NCBI RefSeq assembly: GCF_900101905.1
Contig: NZ_FNAJ01000001.1
Location: 1,365,351 to 1,429,350, forward strand
Direction of reading: 5' to 3'
From: Myxococcus virescens
GTDB lineage: Bacteria > Myxococcota > Myxococcia > Myxococcales > Myxococcaceae
DNA: 64,000 nucleotides
In this document: one piece after another, positions 1 to 8,815 of the stretch
How the letters are laid out: each line of letters begins with the position of its first letter
Numbering within the stretch: the first letter of the stretch is position 1
Notes under the pieces: model-generated
Seen by the model: the letters and a program-made list of their open reading frames with translations, nothing else
Told to the model about the DNA's origin: nothing
Databases searched by the model: none
Translations under genes and position numbers: made by a program

Positions 1-1731
1 GGTGTGCGCGGCTTCTATCTCACCGACGACCGGACCTATACGTACATGGGCGTGCGCGGCTTCTCCCCGCCGGGCGACCTCAACACGCGCATCCTCATCC
101 TCTGGGATGGCCACTCCATGAACGACGTCTGGGCCGGCCAGGGCTTCGCCGCCCGCGACCTCAGCGTGGACATCCAGGAAGTGGAGCGCATCGAGGTGGT
201 GCGCGGCCCTGGCAGCGCCCTGTACGGCACGGGCGCCTTCTTCGCCGTCATCAACGTGGTCCCCCGTGAGTCGCTGGGTTCGGACAAGCACCTGGAAGTC
301 ACGGGCGCGGTGGGCGCGCTCGGCACCACCCGGGGACACGCCACCGCGTCGTGGGAGGACGGCAACCGGTCGGTGCTGGTGAGCGCCGCCGCCTTGACGT
401 CCACGGGCGCGGACACCACCCGGCTGGGCTCCAGCGGTCCCATCATCACCGGGCTGGACGCGGAGCGCGCCGCCGGTGGCTCCCTCCGGGCCCGCGTGGG
501 CGACCTGTCCTTCCAGGCCCAGTTCAACGTGCGCACCAAGGAGTTGCCCACCGCGCCCTACGGCACCGTGCCCGGCACGGAGGGCAACATCGTGGAGGAC
601 CTGCGCGCCTTCGCGGAGGCCCGCTACGAGCGCCAGTTCACCGAGCGCTTCAGCCTGTCCGTGCGCGGCGCGTTCGACATCAGCCGCTACGAGGGCACCT
701 ACGTCTACCCGGAGGAGGACGGCGGCGCCCGGACCGAGGGCGGCGCGGCGGACTGGCTCACCGGCGAGGCCCGCGCGCGCATCGGCCTGTTCGAGGGCAA
801 CGTCTTCACGCTCGGCGTGGAAGGTCAGGCGCAGCTTCGCGTCCGGCAGGACGCCGGTGATCTGCCCTTGGAGACCCAGGCGCGCACGCTGGTGTCCGCG
901 TACCTGCTCGACGAGTGGAAGATCCACCCGCGGCTGAGCGTGTCGGCCGGTCTGCGTCTGGACAAGTACGTGGACCTGGACAGCACGCCCATCACCCCGC
1001 GCCTGGCCGTCATCGCCCGGCCCTACGAGCGGGGCCTCACCAAGCTGGTGGCGGGTAACGCCTTCCGCGCGCCCAACGTCTACGAGCTCTACTACGCGGA
1101 CGGCATCTCCCAGGGCGCGGCGCTGAACCTGCGGCCGGAGACCATCACCACCTTCGAGCTGGAGCACTCGCACGACCTGACGGACGAGCTGCGCCTCACC
1201 GTCGCCGGCTACCACAACCGCATCTCCAGCCTGGTGCAGCTCACCGCGGAGGACGCGGCTTCAGGCGACTGCGGCACCGCCGCCTGTCTGCGCTTCATGA
1301 ACACCGACGGCACCACACTCGCCTGGGGCGCCGAGGCCGGCGTGCACTGGCAGCCGGGCCGCTGGCTGCTGGTGGACGTGAGCTACTCTTACGTGACGCT
1401 GCGCAACGCCTCGGAGGAAGTGGCCTCCGCGGCGCCCGCGCACCTGGTGGCGGGCCGGATGATGCTGCCCATTGGCGCCGGCGACATGCGCGTGGCCACC
1501 CAGGCCATCTACCAGAGCGCCCGGCCCACCGGCCCGGGCGGCGCGGACAGCGGCGAGGCCCTGCTGGTGGGCTTCGGCCTGTCGGGTGACTACGGCCCCC
1601 TGCGCTACTTCGCCGGCGTGCACAACCTGCTGGACGCCCGCTACTCGCTGCCGGTGTCGGACGAGAACTCCATCGCCCCCGTGCCCCAGTACGGCCGCAC
1701 CTTCACGCTCCAGCTCACGGGGACTTTCTGA
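1..1731 (+). CDS. TonB-dependent outer-membrane receptor, 5'-truncated by the window edge
   Basis: The reading frame is open to base 1, so the N-terminus (signal peptide, TonB box, start of the plug) lies outside. What is visible begins inside the plug domain, with the plug-type run VERIEVVRGPGSALYGTGAF at about residues 60-80, and continues as a long beta-barrel with alternating aromatic/charged strands, ending in a terminal Phe as expected for a barrel inserted by the BAM machinery. NAFRAPNVYELYYADG is the usual conserved barrel segment. Members of this family import siderophores, cobalamin or glycans using TonB energy. Substrate cannot be read from this fragment. The next gene starts one base after the stop. 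Confidence 0.93.
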   Translation, partial: GVRGFYLTDDRTYTYMGVRGFSPPGDLNTRILILWDGHSMNDVWAGQGFAARDLSVDIQEVERIEVVRGPGSALYGTGAFFAVINVVPRESLGSDKHLEVTGAVGALGTTRGHATASWEDGNRSVLVSAAALTSTGADTTRLGSSGPIITGLDAERAAGGSLRARVGDLSFQAQFNVRTKELPTAPYGTVPGTEGNIVEDLRAFAEARYERQFTERFSLSVRGAFDISRYEGTYVYPEEDGGARTEGGAADWLTGEARARIGLFEGNVFTLGVEGQAQLRVRQDAGDLPLETQARTLVSAYLLDEWKIHPRLSVSAGLRLDKYVDLDSTPITPRLAVIARPYERGLTKLVAGNAFRAPNVYELYYADGISQGAALNLRPETITTFELEHSHDLTDELRLTVAGYHNRISSLVQLTAEDAASGDCGTAACLRFMNTDGTTLAWGAEAGVHWQPGRWLLVDVSYSYVTLRNASEEVASAAPAHLVAGRMMLPIGAGDMRVATQAIYQSARPTGPGGADSGEALLVGFGLSGDYGPLRYFAGVHNLLDARYSLPVSDENSIAPVPQYGRTFTLQLTGTF

Positions 1732-1732
1732 C

Positions 1733-2179
1733 GTGACGGCCGGCGCCACCTTCACCTTCATCCAGCCCGGGCATCCGCTCTACGCGGGCGAGCTGGAGCT
1801 GCGCTTCCGCGTGCTGCGCGAGCCGCTCGGCTACACGCGTGACGACGTCGCCTTTCCCTTCGAGGCGGACAGCCTGCACCTGGTGGCGCACCAGGAGGAG
1901 GGGGTGTTCGGCTGCGTCCTCTTCAACCCCGAGGATGCCCACGGCGGACGGCTGTTCCAGATGGCCGTGGCCTCCCACCTCCAGGGGCAGGGGCTGGGTG
2001 CCCGGCTGGTGCGTACGCTGGAAGCGGAGCTGGTGCGGCGCGGCTTCACCCATGTCCACCTGCACGCGCGCGAACCGGCGGTCCCGTTCTATGAGCGGCT
2101 GGGTTACGCCGTCTTCGGCGCCCCCTACACCGAGGTGGGCGTCCCCCACCGGAACATGCGCAAGACACTCGGGGCCTAG
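1733..2179 (+). CDS. GNAT-family N-acetyltransferase
   Basis: 148 residues from a GTG start placed one base after the receptor stop, so the two are probably cotranscribed and translationally coupled. The acetyl-CoA loop is seen as QGQGLGARLV (Q/R-x-x-G-x-G/A), preceded by the beta4 strand FQMAVAS and followed by HLHAREPAVPFYERLGY, the typical C-terminal segment before the last strand. The N-terminal LELRFRVLREPLG matches the ElaA/YjdJ-like group of small cytosolic GNATs. The acceptor substrate is unknown. A longer upstream frame exists but overlaps the receptor and lacks family similarity. Confidence 0.88.
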   Translation: MTAGATFTFIQPGHPLYAGELELRFRVLREPLGYTRDDVAFPFEADSLHLVAHQEEGVFGCVLFNPEDAHGGRLFQMAVASHLQGQGLGARLVRTLEAELVRRGFTHVHLHAREPAVPFYERLGYAVFGAPYTEVGVPHRNMRKTLGA

Positions 2180-2206
2180 CAGACCTACGAGCGCCTAGAC
2201 CGCTCG

Positions 2207-3124
2207 ATGAATCCCCTAAACACCGGAGCGTTTGTTCCGATGAAAGGGGTGGTGGTGATGGGGCAGCAGCCATTCAGACTGACGCTCGGGCAGATGGAGG
2301 AGCGGCGACTGTTCGCCGCTTCGCTGCTGAAATCGGGTTGGCGCCCAGTGGACGTAGCGGACGAGTGCGGCGTCACCCGAGGAGCGGTGCCGCAGTGGTG
2401 CAAAGCCCTCGCGCAAGGAGGCGTCAGGAGGCTGCGGCGCAAGCCGCATCAGGGCCGGCCCTCATGGCTGAGCGCCTCGGAGTGGAAGCAAGTGGCCCGA
2501 GCATTCAAGGCCGGCGCCGTTCGGGCCGTCTTTCCCACGGAGCGATGAACCCTTCCACGCATCGCACGTCTCATCGAGCAACGCTGGGGCGTGCGGTACC
2601 ACCCGCGCTCCTTGTCGAGGCCACTGCATCGGCTGGGGTTCTCCGCGCACCGCCCTCGTCCCCAGGCTCGCGAGCGGGATGATGCGCTCATCGAAGCCTG
2701 GGTAAGAAGAGACTGGCCTCGCATCAAAAAGGGGCTCGAAGAAGCAGGAGGACGATTGCCTTCTTGGATGAGGCGGGTCACACGTTTCGGGCCCGCCTGG
2801 GCACCACCTGGGCGCCGGTGGGACAAGTCCGAGTCCTCAAGCGTCTGAGCAGGCACCGTGAGGTGTCCGGCGCACCGTTCCAAGGCGGTCAGCGCTTGGC
2901 TGCGGCGACCCGCGAAGGACTTCCGCGTCGAATGGCTTCCCCCGTACGCCCCTGACCTCAAACCAGAGGAGGGCTGCAATGGCGTGGTGAAGGAGGCGCT
3001 GCTCAACGCAACGCCCCCTGCCATCTCGGACCTCATGCGCTTGGCACGAAGGGAATTCCGTGCCCTACAGCATCGTCCCGATGTCCTCCGCGTCCTCTTC
3101 GAGCATGCCGGGCTCCATGTCTAG
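2207..3124 (+). pseudogene. Degraded IS630-family transposase
   Basis: Three collinear pieces of one IS630 transposase are visible. Piece 1 (2207-2548) has the N-terminal helix-turn-helix and ends in an in-frame TGA at 2546 where the family normally has Trp (reading on gives TLPRIARLIEQRWGVRYHP in the same frame). Near 2755 the frame shifts by one, giving FLDEAGHTFRARLGTTWAPVG with the first catalytic Asp. A deletion at about 2870 removes the second Asp region, and the last piece carries EWLPPYAPDLKPEEGCNGVVK, the third catalytic position, through HAGLHV at the end. With a stop, a frameshift and a missing catalytic block it cannot be active. A possible short inverted repeat (CTAAAC near 2218 and GTTTAG near 3140) may be remnant ends. 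Confidence 0.88.
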
Positions 3125-3142
3125 CGGACTTGCCGAGGTGGT

Positions 3143-5344
3143 TTAGAGGTGCCGCTTGAAGTAGCGCGCGGTCTCCTCCCACATGCGCTCGGCCAGCACC
3201 GGGTCGAACACCATGTGCGACATGCCGCTGAGGGGCAGGAACTCGTGGGGCTGGCCCGCCCGAAACAGCGCGTCCGAAAGCTTGAGGGCGTGGAAGAAGA
3301 GGACGTTGTCGTCCGCAGTGCCATGGATGAACAGGAGCTTTCCCATGGGCTGGTCGGCCTTCACGTGAGTGAGGAGCGAGGCCTGCTCGTAGGCCTGGGG
3401 GTGCTCGTCGGGTAGGCCGAAGAAGCGCTCCGTCAGGTGTGAGTCGTAGTCGCGCCAGTCCGTCACTGAGGACACGGCCACCGCGGCCTTGAAGACGTCC
3501 GGGCGGGTGAGCACGGCCAGCGCGGACATGTAGCCGCCGTTGCTCGCGCCAGTGATGCCCACGCGGCTCAGGTCCATTTCCGGCACCTCGGCCGCGAGCG
3601 CGCGCAGCGCGGCCACCTGCTCGTCCAGCAGCAGCCGGGGCCAGTCGTACTTCGGCTTGCGCAGCTTCGCGTCGGCGGTGGGCGAAACTCCTCGCCCGTC
3701 CAGTTTCACCACGATGAAGCCCTCGTCCGCGAGCCACTGGTTGGTGAGGTGCTGCTGCATGCTCTGGTACACCATGGGGATGCCGGGCCCCGCGTAGATG
3801 TCCACGATGACGGGCAGCTTCACGCCGGGCTTCGCGTCGCGAGGACGCACCAGCGACGTGGGGTAGCGCTCCTTGCCCACGTACCGCACCTCCACTCGCG
3901 GCTGGAACGGCGGCTCCTTCGCCACCGAAGGCAGCTCGCCCACGCGAGTGCCGTCCGCCTTCATCACAGTGGTGTGACGCATGCGCCGGGGGCCCTCGGA
4001 CGTGATGGCCAGCAAGCCGGCCCGCTTGGACATCCGGGCCAGCTCCAGGGCCGGGCTCTCCGAGGTGACGCGGGTGGGCTTCCCGCCCGGGCTCAGGCGC
4101 CACACGTAGCGCTCGTCGGAGGTTGGGCCGCCGGTGAAGTAGACGGTGCCGTCCTTCTCCACGTAGCCCACCATGTCATAGAAGCCCGCGCCGGGCGGCA
4201 CGAGCGAGCGCACGAACTTGCCCGAGGCGTCGCGCAGCTCCACTTCGCCAGCGCCGTTGCGCTCTGTGTACCAGAGGAAGCCGCTTCCATCCTCCAGCCA
4301 GTGGGGGAACGTCTGGTGCAGCGTGAGCCAGGCGTCGTCCTTCTCCACGAGCAGCGTGCGCGTGCTCCCCGTCCTCGGGTCCACCGCGAGCAGGAGTTCC
4401 TCCGTCTGGAGCCGGTTCTGCACCAGCACCGTCAGAGGGCCCTTCGCCGGCCAGCGCACCGTGGCGAGGTAGGGATACTTCTCCACGTCCCAGCGCACCC
4501 ACGTCGTCTTGCCGCCTGTGATGGGGATGATACCCAGGCGCACCCGGGCGTTGGCCTTGCCGGCGCGCGGGAAGGCGAGCCGCCGCGCATCGTTCTCCGG
4601 GTGGAGCGCGTCCGCGATGGCGAGCTTCTCCACGCCGCTCGTGTCGGACTCCGTGTAGGCCAGGGCCTTTCCGTCCGGGCTCCACCAGTAGCCGGAGAAG
4701 CGCATCATCTCGCTCGTGGCGATGAACTCCGCCAGCCCGTGGCTCTTCTCCTCCGTGCCGCCCTTCGTCACTGGGTGCTCGGTGTTCGTGGCCAGGTCCA
4801 GGCGATACACGTCATGCCCCCGCACATAGGCCACCTGGGTGGCATCGGGAGAGAAGCGCACGTCCATGGCGCCGGGGCCCGTCTTCAGCTCCGTCACCTT
4901 CCCGGACGCGCGCGTGACGATGTACTGCTTGCCGGACAAGCCCACGAGCAACTTCTCGCCGTCCTCGGACAGGGCATAGGAACTCAGGCCCCGCGAGGAC
5001 ACACGCGCGGGCTCCTGGCGCGCCTTCGGCTCGACGGTGAGGTTCTCCCGGGCACGCTGCAGAAGGCTCTCCGCGGTGAGGTGCTCGCGCGTCTGTCCCG
5101 TGGCCACGTCGAACGCGTGGAGCGCGAGGGCGCGTGAGCCCTCCGGATTGCGCAGGAAGAAGAGCGTCTGCTCGTCCGGGGTGAAGCTCGTGCCCATGGG
5201 ACGGCCGATGTTGAAGTAGCGCGTCTCCACGAGCTGGCGGATGAAGCCGTCCGACTTCGGCGCCGCCTTCGGAGTGGGCACGGACTTGGGCTGGGCGAGG
5301 ACTGGAGCGCTCAGCAGGACCAGAGCGGTGAGGAGGATTCGCAT
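3143..5344 (-). CDS. Exported S9-family prolyl oligopeptidase / dipeptidyl-peptidase IV-like
   Basis: 733 residues from the ATG at 5344, chosen because it opens a classical signal peptide (MRILLTALVLLSAPVLAQ); an in-frame extension upstream adds a non-signal stretch. An N-terminal beta-propeller with repeated SPDG/SPDA-type blades (ISFTPDEQ, RFSPDATQ, WWSPDGKALAY) is followed by an alpha/beta-hydrolase domain. The nucleophile elbow GASNGGY (Ser about residue 601), HGTADDNVLF (Asp) and SGMSHMVF (His about 710) give a complete triad. Likely periplasmic; removes dipeptides or cleaves after Pro. It stands alone, converging with the IS630 remnant. Confidence 0.93.
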   Translation of the reverse strand: MRILLTALVLLSAPVLAQPKSVPTPKAAPKSDGFIRQLVETRYFNIGRPMGTSFTPDEQTLFFLRNPEGSRALALHAFDVATGQTREHLTAESLLQRARENLTVEPKARQEPARVSSRGLSSYALSEDGEKLLVGLSGKQYIVTRASGKVTELKTGPGAMDVRFSPDATQVAYVRGHDVYRLDLATNTEHPVTKGGTEEKSHGLAEFIATSEMMRFSGYWWSPDGKALAYTESDTSGVEKLAIADALHPENDARRLAFPRAGKANARVRLGIIPITGGKTTWVRWDVEKYPYLATVRWPAKGPLTVLVQNRLQTEELLLAVDPRTGSTRTLLVEKDDAWLTLHQTFPHWLEDGSGFLWYTERNGAGEVELRDASGKFVRSLVPPGAGFYDMVGYVEKDGTVYFTGGPTSDERYVWRLSPGGKPTRVTSESPALELARMSKRAGLLAITSEGPRRMRHTTVMKADGTRVGELPSVAKEPPFQPRVEVRYVGKERYPTSLVRPRDAKPGVKLPVIVDIYAGPGIPMVYQSMQQHLTNQWLADEGFIVVKLDGRGVSPTADAKLRKPKYDWPRLLLDEQVAALRALAAEVPEMDLSRVGITGASNGGYMSALAVLTRPDVFKAAVAVSSVTDWRDYDSHLTERFFGLPDEHPQAYEQASLLTHVKADQPMGKLLFIHGTADDNVLFFHALKLSDALFRAGQPHEFLPLSGMSHMVFDPVLAERMWEETARYFKRHL

Positions 5345-5805
5345 GGGGGTGTGGGAGGAGTCACCGGAATGATGGCTCATGACGCGGCGAGAGGATGGCA
5401 TGGCCATGTTCCGGGAGAGTGAAGAGCCCATCGGCTTGGAGGGCAACGTGGCGCGTCAGATGATTGGCGTTGACCATGACAGTTCCATGGCACAGCCGCG
5501 AACGGGGAGAGCAATCGTCCGCAAGTGGCCAGTCCTGATCGATCAGACGATACGATCCGCTCAGCCGCCCCAAGCGCGCTCCGTTTACCCGGTCTCTGAC
5601 ACCCGTGGGGCTACTTCAACGACCGCGAGGTCTGGCTTCCTCCCCTACGAGCTCATCCTCCCATGCACCACCGACGAGCTGTCTCTCGCCCAGGATGCGT
5701 CCGACGTCCCCGTGCATCAGGGCCGCTTGGTGGCGGGCTTCGGCATGGGCCGGGCTGCGGAGCCGAGCATCTCGTCCGCGACCGTGAAGAACAGGCTGGT
5801 TTGAC
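5345..5805. other. Intergenic stretch without a recognisable gene
   Basis: About 460 bases upstream of the S9 peptidase. A forward frame spans 5379-5804 but has no ribosome-binding site and no family I recognise. The region should contain the leftward promoter of the peptidase. The right part abuts an IS5-type transposase remnant and may be debris of the same insertion. Confidence 0.4.
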
Positions 5806-6114
5806 TCGGGCAGTGTCCGGGCGAAAAAGGGGGGCCCGAAACGGGAAAGAACCCCACGGACAGAGGGAAGAAGGGCTGCAAGCACCACGTCCTGACCGAC
5901 CGGAAGGGCAGCCCGTTGGCAGTGCTGCTCTCCGCGGCCAACGTGCACGACAAGAAGCGCGCGCTGCCGCTGGGTGGTGGAGCGCCCCCTGGCCTGGCTC
6001 CACAGCTTCAAGCGGCTGCGCGTCCGCGAGGAGCGGCGCGCCGACCTCCACCTCGCGCTGCTTCAGCTCGGCTGCTGCATCGTGCTCCTGCGCCGAGTTG
6101 GACGGAGGTTGTGA
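5806..6114 (+). pseudogene. IS5-family transposase remnant
   Basis: The first segment reads DSGSVRAKKGG and then, one base out of frame, GKNPTDRGKKGCKHHV and LAVLLSAANVHDKK, which is the central catalytic region of IS5/IS1182-like transposases (the DSxxVRA Asp and the SGANVHD Asp). A deletion near 5975 joins this to the C-terminus VVERPLAWLHSFKRLRVREE and LLQLGCCIVLLRR, ending at TGA 6112-6114. The N-terminus is missing. It is one of several dead mobile elements between 2200 and 20040. Confidence 0.8.
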
Positions 6115-6170
6115 AACGAGCTCTAAGCCGCCCGAGCCCCACGCCGGGTGAGCGAGGCCACTGGCTCCTG

Positions 6171-6211
6171 CCTCTCGGGGCGAGCATGCCACGGCATGCT
6201 CCTCCGAGAGG
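6171..6211. repeat. Long imperfect hairpin (about 19 bp arms)
   Basis: The left arm 6171-6190 and right arm 6193-6211 are reverse complements except for a small mismatch/bulge (GGC opposite AG), with a two-base loop. Core arms are CCTCTCGG plus GAGCATGCC. It sits between the IS5 remnant and the ceramidase pseudogene, so it may be a terminator, a MITE-like repeat or the end of a lost element. There is no following T run on either strand. Confidence 0.6.
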
Positions 6212-6282
6212 CGACCCGATGGATTGACGCACCCATTCGAGGTTGCTATCGCCGGGCGCTCCCCACCCTCTCAATCCGGCGC

Positions 6283-6883
6283 ATGTCCCCGAGCCCACAG
6301 CACCGCCTCCGGCCATGGCTCAAGAGACTGGGTGCGCCGCTCCTCTTCATCCTCGGCCTCTATGCCATCGCAGCCGTGGACTGGTGGTGCCCGGCGCCCC
6401 TTTCCGAGAGCCCCCGCGTTGCCGCCGCCGACGTGGTCAAGGGGCCGCTCCAGGCTGGCGCGGGAGTGGAGGACATCATCGCGCCCTTGCCAGTCGCTTC
6501 CGCCGGTGATGGCCCCTTGCGCCCCGCGGCCACGGAAGCAACCACTCCACTGGCCGTCAGGGCCCTGGTGCTCCAGTCTGGCGACGTCCGCGTGGCCATC
6601 GTCTCGACGGAGCTGTTGCCCCCCTTCCAACGCCCTGTGCCACCTGGGCCCTCGCCAGGCCGAGGCCTCTCGACTGAGCCTGGGGTCCGTGAGCGTGCTG
6701 TTCGTGCCAGCCGAAGTGACGCTTCCAGCGAGCCGCCTGCTCGAGGCAGCGGGCGGCGCAACCCGCGTCATCTCGCTCACGGGTGACTACATCGGCTATC
6801 TGGATTCGTCCGAGCACGTCCGGAATCGGAGCGGTGAGAGTCAGCTCCCCAGTACTCCTGCAAGCCAGGACCCGATGCTATGA
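6283..6883 (+). pseudogene. Neutral ceramidase-like gene, internally deleted and frameshifted
   Basis: From the ATG at 6283 the frame gives a membrane-anchor/signal helix (APLLFILGLYAIAAVDWW) and then LQAGAGVEDIIAPLPVA and VRALVLQSGDVRVAIVSTEL, the usual start of bacterial neutral/alkaline ceramidase-like proteins. After about 6640 the matching sequence moves to another frame and jumps far ahead: VLFVPAEVTLPASRLLEAA, RVISLTGDYIGYL, EHVRNRSGES, which is near the C-terminus of that family. Most of the catalytic domain is therefore deleted. In the intact family the enzyme hydrolyses the amide of ceramide. Confidence 0.72.
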
Positions 6884-6890
6884 CAGACGC

Positions 6891-7388
6891 ATGACGACGC
6901 TGAAGGAGTGGCTCCTGGCGGTCCTGCCGTTCACGGCGCTGGTCCTGCTCTGGCGCTTCTCGGTCTCGCGCGAGAAGCGGCACACCCAGACGCTCTACCG
7001 CGCCATCGACGAAGGGGCCGTGAGCGAGGTCCTGGCCATCCTCTCGAAGCAGGCCTTCCCGAACCTGCGCTCGGTGGTCGTCGCGAGCGCCATCGTGAGG
7101 GCCGTCGAATCCAGACAGGTTGCCGTGCTCGACTTCCTGCTCAGCCCCGAGCTGAAGCCCGTGACGCTCACCCAGAAGCTCGATTCCTTCCTTCACGACC
7201 AGGCGATGAAGGGTGGCTGGAGGGGCGTGGTGCTCTGGCGCTCGCGGAACTCGCACCTGTTCTTGCCCTGGAGGGACCTGAGCAAGCGGGACAAGCTCCG
7301 GCTGAGGGCCATGGCCACCCGCGTCGTCGAGGCGGAGCCCTCGAAGGTCTTTCTTCGCCACGACGTCCGAGGATGGACCGTCGCCTGA
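6891..7388 (+). CDS. Hypothetical membrane-anchored protein
   Basis: 165 residues. It opens with an amphipathic start and one hydrophobic segment (LLAVLPFTALVLLWRF, about residues 8-23), so the rest probably faces one side of the membrane as a soluble helical domain rich in charged residues. I do not recognise a family; the helix spacing (LYRAIDEGAVSEVLAIL, IVRAVESRQVAVLDFLL) loosely recalls ankyrin-type pairs but the consensus is absent. No clear Shine-Dalgarno is seen. It converges on the methyltransferase-like gene, separated by a hairpin at 7398-7421. Confidence 0.6.
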   Translation: MTTLKEWLLAVLPFTALVLLWRFSVSREKRHTQTLYRAIDEGAVSEVLAILSKQAFPNLRSVVVASAIVRAVESRQVAVLDFLLSPELKPVTLTQKLDSFLHDQAMKGGWRGVVLWRSRNSHLFLPWRDLSKRDKLRLRAMATRVVEAEPSKVFLRHDVRGWTVA

Positions 7389-7397
7389 AACGACGAA

Positions 7398-7421
7398 GGG
7401 CCCGTGCGTGTGCACGAGCCC
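7398..7421. terminator. Hairpin terminator between convergent genes
   Basis: GGGCCCGTGC (7398-7407) pairs with GCACGAGCCC (7412-7421) with one mismatch and a four-base loop; flanking CGA/TCG extends the stem. It lies just after the stop of the forward gene and between two convergent genes, so it can serve both directions. Confidence 0.65.
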
Positions 7422-7475
7422 TCGTGGAACGTCACCCGCGCGAGGCGAGGCCCTCGCGCCGCCGCTCCCTCAGGG

Positions 7476-8168
7476 TCATCGACTGGACGCGGGCTGAAGG
7501 AACAGCAGGTAGTGGTCCGGAAGGCCGTCGTACTCGGACACGATGGAGTAGCCCGCCTGCTGGGCGGCGGCGACGAGCGGCGGGCGCATCGCCCGAAGGT
7601 GCGTCACCGCGATACGGCCATTCGGGGTGAGGGCGAGACGCAGCCTGGTCAGGTAGGCCACACGGTCCGAGAGGAAGTGGTCCACCTCGGAGAGAAGGAT
7701 GAGGTCGTACGCGCCGGGTTCGAGGCCTGGCTCGTCCGGCTCCACCTTGCGCACCACGACGTTCTTCCGCTCGGACATCCGTGCGCGAAGCCGCTTGAGG
7801 GCCTCGTCGTTGATGTCGGTCGCGACCACCTGTCCCGCCGGACCAACGGCCTCCGAGAGTCGCTGCGTGAAGTAGCCCAGGCCCGCTCCGACATCGGCAA
7901 TCCGCTGTCCCGGCGTAATTCCCAGCGCGGCGATGAACCTGGCAGGCTGACGGGATTGGTCATACGAGGCCTGCACGCCTTCGACCCCTCCGAGGCCATG
8001 GAGGTCGGCGGGCTGCTCCGCCGCGGGGGCCTCCGCCGGCGTCCGGGATGGCTCGGGGCGCTTTTCCTCTCCGCCCTCGGAGCGACATCCGCCTGTCGCG
8101 GCCGTCACCAGACAGAGCAGCAGCCGCGCGAGACGACGGGGCGTTGCATGGGCACGAAAGAGCGTCAT
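7476..8168 (-). CDS. Class I SAM-dependent methyltransferase-like lipoprotein
   Basis: 230 residues from the ATG at 8168. The N-terminus is a lipoprotein-type signal (LLLCLVTAATGGC, lipobox ending at Cys about residue 27) followed by a Pro/Glu-rich linker. A Rossmann methyltransferase domain follows, with motif I IADVGAGLGYFTQRL, an acidic end of beta2 VVATDIND and the motif IV region YDLILLSEVDHF. This UbiE/gene-14-like fold normally methylates small molecules in the cytosol; an exported version is common in delta-proteobacteria but its substrate is unknown. Confidence 0.85.
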   Translation of the reverse strand: MTLFRAHATPRRLARLLLCLVTAATGGCRSEGGEEKRPEPSRTPAEAPAAEQPADLHGLGGVEGVQASYDQSRQPARFIAALGITPGQRIADVGAGLGYFTQRLSEAVGPAGQVVATDINDEALKRLRARMSERKNVVVRKVEPDEPGLEPGAYDLILLSEVDHFLSDRVAYLTRLRLALTPNGRIAVTHLRAMRPPLVAAAQQAGYSIVSEYDGLPDHYLLFLQPASSR

Positions 8169-8360
8169 TCCGGGCGACCTCTTCGGAGCGGGAGGAGCAA
8201 CGGGTGCTCCTTCAAGGATTGGACCCCCATGCTGGCTCACGGCGTCAGGGGAATCCACTCCGACGCCGCGCGAGCCCGCCCGTGGCCACGTCCAGCGCCG
8301 CGAACTGCGCGCCCTGCACGCCCACGCGCCGGTTGATGCCGAGGCAGGGGCCTTGGCCTG

Positions 8361-8405
8361 TTGGCTGTCTTGAGCCTCAACACCCCACGGCCTGGGGTGG
8401 CCCTC
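8361..8405 (-). repeat. IS91-type element terminus, copy A
   Basis: These 45 bases match 17363-17407 at 44 of 45 positions in the same orientation. In the second copy they form the end of the IS91-type transposase remnant (tail of the gene, TGA, then a short non-coding end). Here only the end is left; the transposase body that should lie to the right is gone and an unrelated lipoprotein-like coding fragment follows directly. Confidence 0.7.
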
Positions 8406-8470
8406 CATCGATGCGCCGTACTCGCCGCGTGCGCCGTGCTCGGCGCGTGCTCGGACGCTGACAAGAAGCC
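8406..8470 (+). pseudogene. Lipoprotein signal-peptide fragment truncated at the IS91 end
   Basis: Read in the frame of 8361, the bases after the repeat encode CAVLAACAVLGACSDADKKP, a hydrophobic core plus lipobox (LGAC) and a charged start of mature protein. There is no proper start codon after the IS terminus and the downstream frame loses protein character. This looks like the beginning of a lipoprotein gene cut by the mobile element. Confidence 0.4.
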
Positions 8471-8517
8471 CTCAGGCACGCACCAGATCACAGGCTGTCA
8501 GCACCGTTCTGATGGCG

Positions 8518-8706
8518 TCACGAGCCGGTCACAGCCACGGTCACGAGGCTTGCCTGGATGCCACCCCTCGGGGTGCCGACCGCCCTTCGGCCCTTGCACC
8601 GTGCGCAGGTGTCTTTGGGCTTCGCGTTCTCCAAGGACTCCGCGTGACCACATGGACAGGACTGCCACCTTCTTTCGATCCCACCCAACGATCCCAACCG
8701 TTTCAC
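8518..8706 (-). CDS. Possible small zinc-ribbon protein
   Basis: 62 residues from ATG 8706. It contains CPCGH followed 16 residues later by CARCKG, a spacing that could bind one zinc ion. The flanks are basic and there is no signal peptide. No family recognised, no good ribosome-binding site, and it lies in a degraded region upstream of the large lipoprotein, so it could equally be a remnant. Confidence 0.28.
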   Translation of the reverse strand: MKRLGSLGGIERRWQSCPCGHAESLENAKPKDTCARCKGRRAVGTPRGGIQASLVTVAVTGS

Positions 8707-8815
8707 GGCAGCTTTCCCGTGTCATGACAGTCGATTGCGCTTCTCGCTTCGGGGTCCTTCACATGGCCGAGTCCCGGACCTCCAGTCCGGTGAGTCGACA
8801 CCCGATCGAAACCCC

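Noticed and set aside
2214-3146. Terminal inverted repeats of the IS630 remnant
   Set aside because: Only a six-base core (CTAAAC/GTTTAG) pairs convincingly, too little to define ends, so it is mentioned but not listed as a feature.
3749-5137. Long forward open frame opposite the S9 peptidase
   Set aside because: Composition is His/Arg/Ala-rich as expected for an antisense frame of a GC-rich gene, and no domain or start signal is present.
5379-5804. 141-codon forward frame upstream of the S9 peptidase
   Set aside because: No ribosome-binding site, no recognised domain, and the last part runs into IS5 debris.
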